From assembly GCA_015257665.1 (NCBI GenBank), contig JABZJS010000001.1, positions 1 through 64,000 on the forward strand: a stretch of 64,000 nucleotides of DNA, written 5' to 3'. The translations under genes were made by a program, and so were the position numbers. How positions within the stretch are numbered: position 1 is the first letter of the stretch; each line of letters opens with the position of its first letter. This stretch comes from Nanosynbacter sp. (GTDB taxonomy: Bacteria > Patescibacteriota > Saccharimonadia > Saccharimonadales > Saccharimonadaceae). This document shows positions 6,755 through 15,500 of this stretch, piece after piece. Under the pieces are notes generated by a model. The model was not told the origin of the DNA, did no database searches, and saw only the letters and a program-made list of their open reading frames with translations.

Positions 6755-7978
6755 ATGCAAAGAGACAAACAGCCAGTATTGAGTCGGTTATACAAAATGC
6801 CCGAGTCAACACACGAGCAGAGTAACGATACACAAGAGAATATAGCAGCTCGGTTGCAAGATGCCATTAAAAAGCCTGAGGCTACAGAGGCATACAGCAT
6901 TGGTACGCTATATGGCCAGGATCACCCGCTTCGGCGTCTTGATTTATCGCTGGGCAGTACTCTTGGTGTGTCGCTTGTGCGAGAAGATTTGTTCCCAAAG
7001 TCAGTGGAAGTTACGGCAAAGTACTTTGCACCGCATGAGTATGCTGCTGATGGGTCGAACTCGGCCATGATAGCATTTAATGCATATGATCGTAAACCAT
7101 TTAATGATATACGAGAATCAAAAGGCTCTGTATTCTTACTGAAGCAAACAGAGGGTTCTGCAGGTAAGCTTCCTACAATGCCAACCATGGAGGATGTCAC
7201 GTGGGGTGATAATTGCGCTGTTGGTGTGTATGTATCTGATACAGGTGATGTACAGTGGTTTCAACTTGTGCATGAGCCTGCTTCTCAGACCAAAAAAACA
7301 TATCCAACGATTGAAAAAATTGACCTATCTAGCCACAAGGAACTTCAGCAGGAACTTGATAGGGAGCTCGAAACATTTATTGCATCGCGAAAGGGGATAG
7401 ACCAACCATCAGAGGACGGAGCGGTATCCACTCAGGAACCTGCGGCTGAAACAGCAGAGACAAACGAGGCATCTGAGCTGCATGAAAAAGCACGCAGCAT
7501 GGTGGCGACAATCTTGGGTGAGGTGCAAGAGCATGCCACAGAAGAAGTGGGTGAGATAACGCGCCCAAGTATCCTTGACGACTATCCACTTGAGGGCACT
7601 GATGACCCAGCGATGAGTGTGAAGATTATTCGAGATGGCGGCAACTGCTTTGTTGCAACGCGTGAGCAGGGCGAGCCGCAAGTTGGGGTGCGTCGCGAGC
7701 ACGTCGGTGGTGTAATGAATAACCCGAACCATAGTGATATCAGAACCGTCTTGCAGGGCAATAACACTATACGGAGAACCGAGTATGTATGGCAAGGCCC
7801 TGATGCGGGTAACTATGGGCACACCTGGACACTAGATGACAATCCAGAGCAGTTCTATGCTGAACTATGCAAAATGCACGATATTATAACGGCAGACGTT
7901 GCTGAGGTGCAGGCTAAAAAAGGCTTGTCAGGACGATTGGGTGAGGCAGTGCTGCGGAAGTTTGGTATCATAAAGTAA
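6755..7978 (+). CDS. Unknown protein (407 aa), paralogue of the 9.9-kb gene
   Basis: No family recognised. Residues about 45-200 align with the product of 9910-10770: SVEVTAKYFAPHEY corresponds to STEVTARFFTPHET, KGSVFLLKQ to KGTVILFKL, and TMEDVTWGDNCAVGVYVSD to TMKDFAWNKNCAAGALVVE, each followed by a segment ending in FIASR. The C-terminal half (about 215-407) has no counterpart there. It has no signal peptide or membrane segment. No clear ribosome site precedes ATG 6755; ATG 6797 is an alternative. It is driven by the (AG)6 promoter. Confidence 0.75.
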   Translation: MQRDKQPVLSRLYKMPESTHEQSNDTQENIAARLQDAIKKPEATEAYSIGTLYGQDHPLRRLDLSLGSTLGVSLVREDLFPKSVEVTAKYFAPHEYAADGSNSAMIAFNAYDRKPFNDIRESKGSVFLLKQTEGSAGKLPTMPTMEDVTWGDNCAVGVYVSDTGDVQWFQLVHEPASQTKKTYPTIEKIDLSSHKELQQELDRELETFIASRKGIDQPSEDGAVSTQEPAAETAETNEASELHEKARSMVATILGEVQEHATEEVGEITRPSILDDYPLEGTDDPAMSVKIIRDGGNCFVATREQGEPQVGVRREHVGGVMNNPNHSDIRTVLQGNNTIRRTEYVWQGPDAGNYGHTWTLDDNPEQFYAELCKMHDIITADVAEVQAKKGLSGRLGEAVLRKFGIIK

Positions 7979-8057
7979 AAGCAACGCGACACACGATAAA
8001 AGCATAAATAATCATATAGTAACATAGCAGGGTTTTAAGATCATTGTGTCTATGTCG

Positions 8058-8972
8058 GGTCCCCTCAACTAATCCGTCGCAACCATAGCTCTTAGGTACG
8101 CCAGTGGGAACTCAAAGAGCTCCTGCTGGTTGTGCCTCGCTTCCCATTCACGAAGGAATGAGGCTAGATGGCGGGTTGGAACGCAGCCGGAGCGTTTTCT
8201 CAGGTGGCGCTTCATAGCACTCCAGATACACTCAATGTGGTTGCTCATGCCAAAGTGTCCTGTCGAGTGATTATAGGCTTCTCGGGAGTAGCCAAGCCAC
8301 TCGACGCCATTGTAACTCGCATGAGCGTCCGTGATACGATGGCTGCCTCTAGCTACCCACGCCTCAAGAAACAATTCAAATGCTATCTTAATAGCTATAT
8401 CAATGGCTATCTTACTCAGTATCGGGAATACTTTACAGTCTTCGGGTATCTGATGTCTCCTTCTATGCCGCCTATGACAATGGTTTGCCTGCCGCGTTTG
8501 CTATGACGCTGTTTGCCAAACCATGTTTCATCAACAGCAACCACGCCAGAGAGCAGTTCGCCGCCATCTGGCGGTAGGTGCTGGCGAAAGCGAGCATACC
8601 ACCGATGGATGGTCGTATAGCTGAGTCCTGTTGCCAGACGAACACTGCCAGGACTCTGGCGAGTCTGCCAAGCCATGAGAAGACAAAAGAGTTGCCGGTA
8701 GCGTACCTTACTGCCACGAAACCATGTTCTCGCTTTCGGACGAATCTTCATGCGGCAAGCTCGGCACCAGCCATAGTCTCGTCCGTACCTCCAAGCAATG
8801 CGCTGACCGCACTCATGATGTTTTTGTTTTGTTACCAGCTCGTACACGAGCTGCTTACACCGAGCTTCGCTCGGAATATCTGCTACACGAGACACAGCGG
8901 AACAGTCCTTTCTGAATGAGTTGTTGTTACAAACCTAATGCTACGGGATGTTTTGGTTTGGGTTAAGGGATC
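8058..8972 (-). mobile_element. Degenerate IS1595-like insertion sequence
   Basis: A single broken transposase (minus strand) lies between imperfect terminal inverted repeats: GGTCCCCTCAACTAATCC at 8058-8075 matches the complement of 8955-8972 at 12 of 18 positions, and the transposase stop falls inside the left repeat. I see no target-site duplication, consistent with an old insertion. It lies between two paralogous unknown genes. Confidence 0.6.
8069..8895 (-). pseudogene. IS1595/ISXO2-family transposase, frameshifted
   Basis: The N-terminal part (8895-8416, GTG start) has a zinc-ribbon region (HECGQRI…WCRAC) and the first catalytic Asp in VAVDETWFGKQ. It ends early at GDIRYPKTVKYSRY. In another frame the protein continues as KVFPILSKIAIDIAIKIAF into FLEAWVARGSHRITDAHASY (second Asp), with the Glu in HIECIWSAMKRHLRKR, and stops at 8069. 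The frame change is near 8410-8440. All three DDE residues survive across the two frames, so one indel inactivated a formerly intact gene of about 275 codons. Programmed frameshifting is not usual in this family. Confidence 0.8.
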
Positions 8973-9001
8973 GCGCTATAATTTTGCTCATACACAATAC
9001 A

Positions 9002-9029
9002 AAAACCAGTGGTCATGCCAACTGGTTTT
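9002..9029 (-). terminator. Terminator of the SDR-type gene
   Basis: A 9-bp stem (AAAACCAGT with ACTGGTTTT, 10-nt loop) located 44 nt past the minus-strand stop, with T residues following on the minus strand. Confidence 0.65.
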
Positions 9030-9072
9030 GCATCCCGTGTGGGAAGAGAGGTGAGACATCTCAATAAGAACA

Positions 9073-9702
9073 TTAGTCGGTTATAACAATGCGCTGCCGG
9101 ATAAGCTTCTTGTCGGCAATGGCGGCATACATATAGTTGGCGACGTCTTGCCGGCTAATGCGTGGCATACCATGCATGGCAACGTGGGGCGCTGCTGTGT
9201 ATTGGCTCTTGGCTGGGTCGTTGGTGAGGGCTGATGGATAGACAAGTGTCCAGTCCAGATTGCTTCCTGTGAGTGTCTCTTCCGAGGCTGCCTTGTCTTT
9301 GTAGAGGTCCTTAAGGATGAATGTGTACATCAGCTTCTGGATAAAGGATGCATCGCGATAGGTCTCTCCCACACCAAAGGACGACATCCACACGACACGC
9401 CGCAAACCAACTTGCTGAGCTGCATCGACAACGGCATGAGCGGCTTTGCTAAAGAGTTGGTTGGCTTTGAGTCCAGTGCCAGTACCGATTGTGACACACA
9501 GTGCATCTTGGCCCTTCATTGCTTTAGCAACATCCACCCTGCTTGTGGCATCGCCACTGAGGATAGTGACGCGGTTGCGCAGCGTATCATCCACCGCCTC
9601 GGGGCGGCGCGCCATGATGGTCACGTGATCACCCGCCTCGAGCGCGCGATGAACAAGGTGTTTGCCAGTTGGGCCGGTGGCACCAATGATAAGAATATTC
9701 AT
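9073..9702 (-). CDS. NAD(P)-binding atypical short-chain dehydrogenase
   Basis: 209 residues. The N-terminal MNILIIGATGPTGKHLV carries the glycine-rich GxxGxxG Rossmann motif (residues 7-13), and ARRPEAV follows at the end of the second strand, as in NADP-preferring enzymes. VTILSGDATSR, the CVTIGTGTG strand and RRVVWMSSFGVG fit the NmrA/biliverdin-reductase-B-like atypical SDRs. The TLVYPSALTNDP segment is typical of the C-terminal half. The substrate cannot be told. GAGGAGG lies 6 nt before the ATG at 9702. It has its own terminator, so it is monocistronic. Confidence 0.8.
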   Translation of the reverse strand: MNILIIGATGPTGKHLVHRALEAGDHVTIMARRPEAVDDTLRNRVTILSGDATSRVDVAKAMKGQDALCVTIGTGTGLKANQLFSKAAHAVVDAAQQVGLRRVVWMSSFGVGETYRDASFIQKLMYTFILKDLYKDKAASEETLTGSNLDWTLVYPSALTNDPAKSQYTAAPHVAMHGMPRISRQDVANYMYAAIADKKLIRQRIVITD

Positions 9703-9833
9703 AAAACCTCCTCAGTGGGTGATACATCATCCAGTTAATGTACTTATTGTGTTGTCGTTATAGCATGTGCTTGGCTGATATGTCAAGGGATTAGCGAGCA
9801 GTACCTTGCGTGTAATAGAAGACATGGTATAGT

Positions 9834-9877
9834 AGCTTGACAAATTAAGAGAGAGAGAGTACCTTATGTGGTATTAG
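9834..9877 (+). promoter_or_regulatory. Duplicated promoter with (AG)6 spacer, copy 2
   Basis: TTGACA 9837-9842, 17-nt spacer with (AG)6, TACCTT 9860-9865; identical over about 44 bases to 6684-6727. The expected start site near 9872 rules out GTG 9868 as the start codon of the gene downstream. Confidence 0.65.
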
Positions 9878-9909
9878 GTAATACCAACAAAAATCAGGAG
9901 CAAAAAGTG

Positions 9910-10770
9910 ATGAACCAAGGTGAGCAGTCATCAGTGATGAAGTATTATGATACGAAGCATCTCACGGAGCAAGCCTATGATAGGAGTGAGCAAGAACGTG
10001 TGTCTTGTGATCTCGAGAAGGTTCTTGCTCAGCCAGATAGTACAGAGGAATATCGGATTAAATCATTTAACGATGGTAATTCCCTCGACCAGTTTAAGAC
10101 TTCTCTGGAACGTACATTCTCCGAATATTCGTTATTAGAACGAGAGACGTTTCCAATGTCGACAGAGGTGACTGCTCGGTTCTTTACACCACATGAAACT
10201 ACCCTTCACGAAGCAGATGGTATACCAGTAGAAATGCACACGTCTGTTGTGGCATTTGATGTCTTTGATAAACATGCAGAGAACCTTAATGGTCAGCGCC
10301 CAAAGAAGGGCACGGTAATACTCTTTAAGCTTTCGGCTAATATGGTTGGTGAAACGCAGCCAGCGCCCACTATGAAAGACTTTGCCTGGAATAAAAACTG
10401 TGCAGCTGGGGCACTTGTAGTTGAGGATGGACTGGAATTCTTCCACCTGACATATAGTAGTGACGAAAAAGTGGCAATTGAAGTGCATCGCAAAGATCCA
10501 ACTGAGGAAAGTGGCCATGCGGTAGATGCACAAATTGTTGAGAAAAAACCTGTATCTCCAATGATTGCAAAAATCAACCCAATGAGCGAGCACGCCGTGC
10601 AGCTTAAAATGGAGGTAGAGAAGTTTATCGCGTCGCGAGAGAGGCTGGCGTACGAGAAAGAAGAAAACAATGTCCAGCTTGCAGATGACAGAGTAGAGAG
10701 TCAACAGACTACTGTTCTAGATGACTCCAAAGAGAGCCAAACTAAAGAGGCGCGTAGCACAACTAAGTAA
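9910..10770 (+). CDS. Unknown protein (286 aa), paralogue of the 6.8-kb gene
   Basis: I place the start at ATG 9910, after AGGAG at 9894-9898; the frame is open from 9868, but that lies upstream of the likely transcription start. Residues about 25-235 align with the 407-aa protein at 6755 (see STEVTARFFTPHET, KKGTVILFKL, WNKNCAAGALVV, EVEKFIASRERL). The C-terminal third of the other protein is absent here. It is hydrophilic, with no membrane segment. It heads a tight group with the genes at 10800 and 11202 (gaps of 29 and 12 nt), so the three are probably one transcript. Function unknown. Confidence 0.7.
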   Translation: MNQGEQSSVMKYYDTKHLTEQAYDRSEQERVSCDLEKVLAQPDSTEEYRIKSFNDGNSLDQFKTSLERTFSEYSLLERETFPMSTEVTARFFTPHETTLHEADGIPVEMHTSVVAFDVFDKHAENLNGQRPKKGTVILFKLSANMVGETQPAPTMKDFAWNKNCAAGALVVEDGLEFFHLTYSSDEKVAIEVHRKDPTEESGHAVDAQIVEKKPVSPMIAKINPMSEHAVQLKMEVEKFIASRERLAYEKEENNVQLADDRVESQQTTVLDDSKESQTKEARSTTK

Positions 10771-10799
10771 ACCTATCACTCAAGCGACATTTCAGCAAT

Positions 10800-11189
10800 A
10801 TGACAGAGAAAATTAGCAATAAACACGAGCAACTACAGCAAAAACCATCTCAAGAGATAATACGTACTCACGAGATATCATGGCATGCCCTGCGTGGCTA
10901 TGACTTCGCTGGGCTCGAATCTATACTCCAGCGCGGCTTAGAGCCTGCTGATAACCAGCAAGATCATTGCGTCTGTTTGTCTACTGCGCCTGTAGCAGCG
11001 TGGTTGGCTGATAGACCAGCTCATTCGTTTTATATTTACACACTGCAGAATGGGATTAGCCTTGCAATTGATACAGGGCATAAACGCCCAACGGGCGACT
11101 ATGGCGGCTTTTTGGACGAGATAAGGGTGAGCCATGTGCAGCCAGATAAAATTGCTGGAATTATGTTGCCAGACCAAGCGCTGAGCTAA
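10800..11189 (+). CDS. Small unknown protein, possibly ADP-ribosyltransferase-like
   Basis: 129 residues. The order of motifs recalls small ADP-ribosyltransferase folds: a His in SWHALRGYDF, the helix LESILQRGLEPA followed by VCLSTAP, then a C-terminal LDEIRVSHVQPDKIAGIML that resembles the Glu-containing D/E-x-V strand followed by I..e.I..i in many ART proteins. This is pattern reading, not homology. No ribosome site is evident before ATG 10800, so translation may be coupled to the upstream gene. Its neighbour at 11202 could be a partner or antidote. Confidence 0.5.
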   Translation: MTEKISNKHEQLQQKPSQEIIRTHEISWHALRGYDFAGLESILQRGLEPADNQQDHCVCLSTAPVAAWLADRPAHSFYIYTLQNGISLAIDTGHKRPTGDYGGFLDEIRVSHVQPDKIAGIMLPDQALS

Positions 11190-11201
11190 CCACTTGTAGA
11201 T

Positions 11202-11732
11202 ATGACAACCCAGAGTGAGCCCAGGAAACCCCAGCAAGCAGAGAGCTATATTCGTCGTACGGCAAGACATGTGCAAGCCTTGGGTGCAACGATAGGCGAG
11301 GCAGACCAAGCGTATTTGCAAGAAGCTATCGAATTGTCTCGTGATGGAAAGCCTTTTTCTTGTGAGCAGAATGATGCTATCCAAGCAATGTTTATGAATT
11401 ATTACTCGCAATGTTTGGAGCAGTTAGGTTTGGAGCCGACCGTAGGAGAGGTGATACAGCTTGTTTTTGCAAGAGCAAACAAAACTCTTGATGTTTATGG
11501 CTGGACGGAGGAGCAGAAGCAGGAAATTGGCCGAAGAAATGTTCATGAGTCTGTGCAAAAAGTTGGTGCTTGTGCTTTGGGTGGTAGCAGTATATTTGGG
11601 AGTGATTATGATAGGCCCCTAAGAGCTATTGGAGGATTTGATGAATTAGTAAATTATGGGGAAAACCTAGGACTTACCTCTAGTGATCTATACTTGTTGC
11701 GTCAGCGTCCTGTGAAGAAGCGTCGTCATTGA
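11202..11732 (+). CDS. Unknown protein (176 aa)
   Basis: Hydrophilic and mostly helical in appearance, with no motif I recognise. ATG 11202 is 12 nt after the preceding stop without a clear Shine-Dalgarno. The C-terminus is basic (RQRPVKKRRH). It is the last gene of the probable 9910-11732 unit. Confidence 0.6.
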   Translation: MTTQSEPRKPQQAESYIRRTARHVQALGATIGEADQAYLQEAIELSRDGKPFSCEQNDAIQAMFMNYYSQCLEQLGLEPTVGEVIQLVFARANKTLDVYGWTEEQKQEIGRRNVHESVQKVGACALGGSSIFGSDYDRPLRAIGGFDELVNYGENLGLTSSDLYLLRQRPVKKRRH

Positions 11733-11871
11733 TTACGTGCGAGCTGCCTATTTTCACTATTTCATCGTAATATCCCTGCAGGCGAATGAATAGGCGCTTG
11801 ATGTGTGGAGGATCTAGAGTGGCTGGTCTTTGTTTGTTATTTAGTGATGGCAGAGGGAGGGTGAGATAAAA

Positions 11872-11895
11872 AGCACCTTCTAGAGAGAAGGTGCT
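11872..11895 (-). terminator. Terminator of rpmE
   Basis: A 10-bp perfect stem (11872-11881 with 11886-11895), 4-nt loop, with TTTTTA following on the minus strand. Confidence 0.8.
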
Positions 11896-11924
11896 GTGCG
11901 CTAAATGCCTGTAGTAGATTACTA

Positions 11925-12281
11925 CTACGCAGCCTTGGCGAAATCGTCTTTGCCAGCACTGGCCTGAGCGGCTTTAGCGGCCTTTTTGGCGTTTTGCTTC
12001 TTGGCTTTGTTGGCCAGAGCGGCGCGGCGCGCCTCGGCAGCTTTGCGGCGTGCCTCGAAGCGGTCGACCCGGCCCTCGGTGTCGATGATCTTCTCCTCAC
12101 CAGTGAAGAATGGGTGAGACTTGCTGGAGATATGGACCTTGACGAGTGGATACTCGTTGCCATCCTCCCAGGTGATAGTGTCGTCGGTCGCGACCGTCGA
12201 CTGCGTCAAAAACGCAAAGCCCGCCTGATCATCGCTAAATACGACAGGGCGGTAGGTTTGTGGGTGAATACTGCTTTTCAT
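11925..12281 (-). CDS. rpmE2: 50S ribosomal protein L31, type B (bL31, zinc-free form)
   Basis: 118 residues from ATG 12281 ([15 protein letters not shown]). The motifs [25 protein letters not shown] and VDRFEARR are typical of type B L31, and the CxxC zinc residues of type A are missing. A long alanine/lysine-rich C-terminal tail (about residues 80-118) extends past the usual length. The start is nine bases after TACAAT with no ribosome site, hence probably leaderless. An in-frame upstream ATG (12320) gives a non-conserved extension and is unlikely. Confidence 0.92.
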   Translation of the reverse strand: MKSSIHPQTYRPVVFSDDQAGFAFLTQSTVATDDTITWEDGNEYPLVKVHISSKSHPFFTGEEKIIDTEGRVDRFEARRKAAEARRAALANKAKKQNAKKAAKAAQASAGKDDFAKAA

Positions 12282-12290
12282 AACCGCTAT

Positions 12291-12296
12291 ATTGTA
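12291..12296 (-). promoter_or_regulatory. -10 box of rpmE
   Basis: TACAAT on the minus strand, 9 nt before ATG 12281. Confidence 0.45.
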
Positions 12297-12404
12297 GCAG
12301 AGAGGGTGGGGGGTTGTCAAAGCAACGCCTTGATAGTCAATAAAACTAGGTTATTCTGTTGAGAAAGTGGTATTATTATCAGTATCAGATAAGGAGAATA
12401 GTAT

Positions 12405-13997
12405 ATGTCACATACCTCAGAACATATGACATTGTCAGACCATCACGAGCAGGGTGAGCCAAAAAAAGTACTCACCCATAATGAGCAGAGTGAGCAAAGG
12501 CACCTCCCTAGCGAAGAGAGCTATGTACAGATCGGACTCCATAAAAAATATCTTGGCGATGATGGTATTCGGCCAACGTATAAGGTAGACGGCCTGCGAT
12601 TCTGCTTTCGCAATAGCGGCGAGGTGCCACGGTTGCCACATGCAGTGTATGCCGACCAAACGTACAAGAATCCACTGCCATCTGCCGATCAAGAAGCTGC
12701 CACGCAACAGATTGAGCAGTATTCTACATGGAAGCTCGATGAAGACAGTTGCTTGGTCGCAACGACAACACCAGAGGGAGTAATGAGACTGTGCGGGAGG
12801 ATCATTGATGACATTGATGAGCAATTCTTGATCGGTCGATATGAAGACGATTTGCGCCGAGGCGACATTAGTACACCACGAATACAACGCTTGACAGATG
12901 AGATGATTGCTGCGGTTGCCTTTGATGAGAATAACGACCCAGCAGAAGAATCACCTAATACTGATGGATTAGCATTGGTGGTTGCGGCGTATTGTGGTGA
13001 TATGACAGCTGGGCAGCTACTTGACCGAAAGCTAAACATGTTGTATCAAACACTCGAAGCCCAGCAACGAGAAGTGGAGATCGCGCTTGCTCGAGGATGG
13101 GCGACACGTCAGGAGAGTCGAGCCTTTGAGGGCTCTGAAGTGATAGACACAAGCGAAGTTGCACTTATCCATTCAACATCACATAGGGTTGAGCGTGATG
13201 ATGAGGGTAATGTCATTTTGCAACCACTTGCTGCACACACTGATAGTGCGCAGCCTTATGCACGTTCTTCGCTGCACTTTACGCCAAACGGGCAGGTTGC
13301 ATCGCATTCGTATGGGGTATGGGATCAGAGCAATAAGCTTATTGTCACCAATATGCAGGAGATGATTGACAGAAATGGCTTGCCTGTATCGATGAATAGT
13401 TCAGATACATACTTTACGCGTAGCCCTGGCGAAGTTCTCGTGTTACCTGGCGCACTTGTTGTCGAACCAGTTGAAAATATAGAGGATGGTAGTATTATTG
13501 CTGAGGACAGCGAGGGGTGTAAATATGTCGCGCGAGATGACTATACTGATAAGCAGAAGCAAGTGATTGCTCAGCTCGTTGTTGAATATGGGATCACCCC
13601 TGATGGATATAGCGATGAGGCGATTGTCCGCGAAGCAGCACTCCGCATGACAGAAGAACGTCTTGGCGTGCGCGAGTATACGACAATTGGGCAGAATTAT
13701 GCAATGAATGATGCATTTGCACAGCGTTATGCTGCTCTTGCAGAGTCTTTGGGTGTTGGTATGATTAGTCATATGAACTCGGCTGATTATGCGATGGAGC
13801 GTGCAGTGCAAGGTTTTTCGCAGGAGAATGATTGGCATGATAATCCAACATTACACTTCTCAATGTTCCAAAATGGTAAGCTGCCATCGCTTGATGCAAT
13901 GCGTACTGCGGTATGGGCTGGTTATTTACCAGCAGTCGACACTGCCAAAGCACATACAAGAGCAGACGCGCACATCAATAGCGGTCTAGAATATTAG
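12405..13997 (+). CDS. Unknown protein (530 aa)
   Basis: ATG 12405 follows AAGGAG with 8 nt spacing. A polar N-terminus (SDHHEQGEPKKVLTHNEQSE) resembles the disordered starts of other unknown proteins in this island. There is no signal peptide, membrane span or recognisable catalytic motif. The middle (about 250-420) reads as beta-rich, and the C-terminus contains IGQNYAMNDAFAQRYAALAE and LPSLDAMRTAVWAGYLPA. Its position, just before rpsB but with its own promoter region, and its slightly AT-richer composition suggest an accessory gene. Confidence 0.7.
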   Translation: MSHTSEHMTLSDHHEQGEPKKVLTHNEQSEQRHLPSEESYVQIGLHKKYLGDDGIRPTYKVDGLRFCFRNSGEVPRLPHAVYADQTYKNPLPSADQEAATQQIEQYSTWKLDEDSCLVATTTPEGVMRLCGRIIDDIDEQFLIGRYEDDLRRGDISTPRIQRLTDEMIAAVAFDENNDPAEESPNTDGLALVVAAYCGDMTAGQLLDRKLNMLYQTLEAQQREVEIALARGWATRQESRAFEGSEVIDTSEVALIHSTSHRVERDDEGNVILQPLAAHTDSAQPYARSSLHFTPNGQVASHSYGVWDQSNKLIVTNMQEMIDRNGLPVSMNSSDTYFTRSPGEVLVLPGALVVEPVENIEDGSIIAEDSEGCKYVARDDYTDKQKQVIAQLVVEYGITPDGYSDEAIVREAALRMTEERLGVREYTTIGQNYAMNDAFAQRYAALAESLGVGMISHMNSADYAMERAVQGFSQENDWHDNPTLHFSMFQNGKLPSLDAMRTAVWAGYLPAVDTAKAHTRADAHINSGLEY

Positions 13998-14049
13998 CAG
14001 CTCTCTTGTATGAGAAAATCAGCCATACCTATGAGAATGACGCATAGTA

Positions 14050-14058
14050 TGCTATAAT
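14050..14058 (+). promoter_or_regulatory. Extended -10 promoter of rpsB-tsf
   Basis: TGCTATAAT (TG at 14050-14051, TATAAT at 14053-14058). A leader of about 70 nt follows and contains a hairpin. Confidence 0.6.
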
Positions 14059-14085
14059 TCTCTCGTAACTAACCATAACGACACA

Positions 14086-14114
14086 GCCCCACACCGCTCC
14101 ATACCGTGTGGGGC
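14086..14114 (+). promoter_or_regulatory. Leader hairpin upstream of rpsB
   Basis: A 9-bp perfect stem (14086-14094 with 14106-14114; GCCCCACAC/GTGTGGGGC), 11-nt loop, no T-tract, ending about 10 nt before the ribosome site. The position suits a translational control element such as S2 autoregulation, but it could also be an inefficient terminator of the preceding gene. Confidence 0.45.
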
Positions 14115-14137
14115 AAGGCAAAAAGGAGTAATGCGAT

Positions 14138-14839
14138 ATGGCCGTGCAGGCAGATATCAAGGCTTTGTTTGAAGCCGGTGCTCATTTTGGGCACAAGACC
14201 AGCCGGTGGCATCCGAAGATGGCACCATATATTCATAGCAAGCGGCAAGATAGCCACATCATCGACCTCGCTAAGACGGTCGAGGCACTGAATGTGGCGC
14301 TGCCCATTATTAGCAAGACGGTGGCTAGTGGCAAGCAAGTCCTCTTCGTCGGTACTAAGAAGCAGGCTAAGGACATCACTCGCCAAGCTGCCGAGGCAGT
14401 TGGTCAGCCATATGTCACCAACCGCTGGGTCGGTGGGATGCTCACCAATGTGACGACCACCACTGCGCAGATCAAGAAGCTCAAGGACTTGGAGCGCCGC
14501 ATGGCTAGTGGCGACCTTGAGAAGCGCTACAATAAGCTAGAAGTCCAGCGCTACCAAGAAGAGATCGACAGCCTCAACTTCAAATACGGTGGTATTAAAG
14601 ACCTCAATGGCAAGCCTGGCCTGGTGCTAGTGCTCGATATCTTGGCCGACAACAACGCTTTGCGCGAGGCGAAGACGCTGGGTGTGCCAGTGATCGGTAT
14701 TGTTGACACTAACGCCAACCCCGACCTGGTTGATTATCCTATCCCCGCTAACGATGATGCGATCAAGAGCCTGCAGCTGATGCTCGACTACTTCAGTGCA
14801 GCAGTCAACGAGGGCAAGGCAACGAAGGAGGAGAACTAA
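14138..14839 (+). CDS. rpsB: 30S ribosomal protein S2 (uS2)
   Basis: 233 residues. FEAGAHFGHKTSRWHPKMAPYI and TNRWVGGMLTN are the two S2 signatures; the later LVLVLDILADNNALREAKTLG matches the GTP-fold-like core. ATG 14138 follows AAAAAGGAG. tsf starts two bases after its stop, the common S2-EF-Ts arrangement. Confidence 0.97.
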   Translation: MAVQADIKALFEAGAHFGHKTSRWHPKMAPYIHSKRQDSHIIDLAKTVEALNVALPIISKTVASGKQVLFVGTKKQAKDITRQAAEAVGQPYVTNRWVGGMLTNVTTTTAQIKKLKDLERRMASGDLEKRYNKLEVQRYQEEIDSLNFKYGGIKDLNGKPGLVLVLDILADNNALREAKTLGVPVIGIVDTNANPDLVDYPIPANDDAIKSLQLMLDYFSAAVNEGKATKEEN

Positions 14840-14841
14840 CC

Positions 14842-15438
14842 ATGGCTGTGACGATTGATGACATCAAGAAGCTCAAAGAGCTAACTGGCATTGGCCTGAC
14901 TGATGCTAAGAAGGCGCTGGTGGAGGCCGAAGGTGACTTCGACTCAGCACTCAATGCTTTGCGCAAAAAGGGCCTGACCAAGGCGGAGAAAAAGGGTGAC
15001 CGCGAGACCCGCGAAGGGTTGATCGAGAGCTATGTCCACAGTGGTCGGATCGGTGTGGTGGTCGAGGTTAACTGCGAGACAGATTTTGTGGCCCGCCTGC
15101 CTGAGTTTAAGGAGTTTGCGCACCAGATTGCCATGCAAGTTGCTGCGATGAACCCACGCTATGCTACAATGGACGATATCCCAGCTGAGGTGTACGACGC
15201 CAAGAAGCAGGAGTTTCTCACCAGCGATGCTTTGGCAAGCAAGCCTGAGGCAATGCGTGACCAAATCGTCGAAGGGCAGCTCAAGAAGCACTTCGCCGAG
15301 CAGGTCTTGGCCGAGCAAGCCTTTGTGCTCGACGACAGCAAGACAGTTGGCCAGCTCATCAAAGAGCAGGTGGCACTGCGCGGTGAGAATGTCCGCGTCA
15401 GCCAATTCAAGCGGATTGAGCTGGGCGTGACAGAGTAG
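14842..15438 (+). CDS. tsf: Elongation factor Ts
   Basis: 198 residues, the short EF-Ts form found in many bacteria. The N-terminal UBA-like domain is KKLKELTGIGLTDAKKALVEA; the core has GRIGVVVEVNCETDFVAR, the TDFV motif that contacts EF-Tu. A single core subdomain and a short C-terminal module follow. GGAGGAG lies just before ATG 14842. EF-Ts recycles EF-Tu by nucleotide exchange. Confidence 0.96.
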   Translation: MAVTIDDIKKLKELTGIGLTDAKKALVEAEGDFDSALNALRKKGLTKAEKKGDRETREGLIESYVHSGRIGVVVEVNCETDFVARLPEFKEFAHQIAMQVAAMNPRYATMDDIPAEVYDAKKQEFLTSDALASKPEAMRDQIVEGQLKKHFAEQVLAEQAFVLDDSKTVGQLIKEQVALRGENVRVSQFKRIELGVTE

Positions 15439-15462
15439 TCACGAGAGAGCAAGCTTTTGTGT

Positions 15463-15496
15463 AGCGAGTGGCACGGGATGTGTCGCTCGCTTTTTT
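15463..15496 (+). terminator. Intrinsic terminator after tsf
   Basis: AGCGAGTGGCAC (15463-15474) pairs with 15480-15491 (10 Watson-Crick and 2 G-U pairs) and is followed by TTTTTT. Its 5' arm can alternatively pair with 15515-15526, in the left arm of the repeat that follows. Confidence 0.75.
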
Positions 15497-15500
15497 GTGC

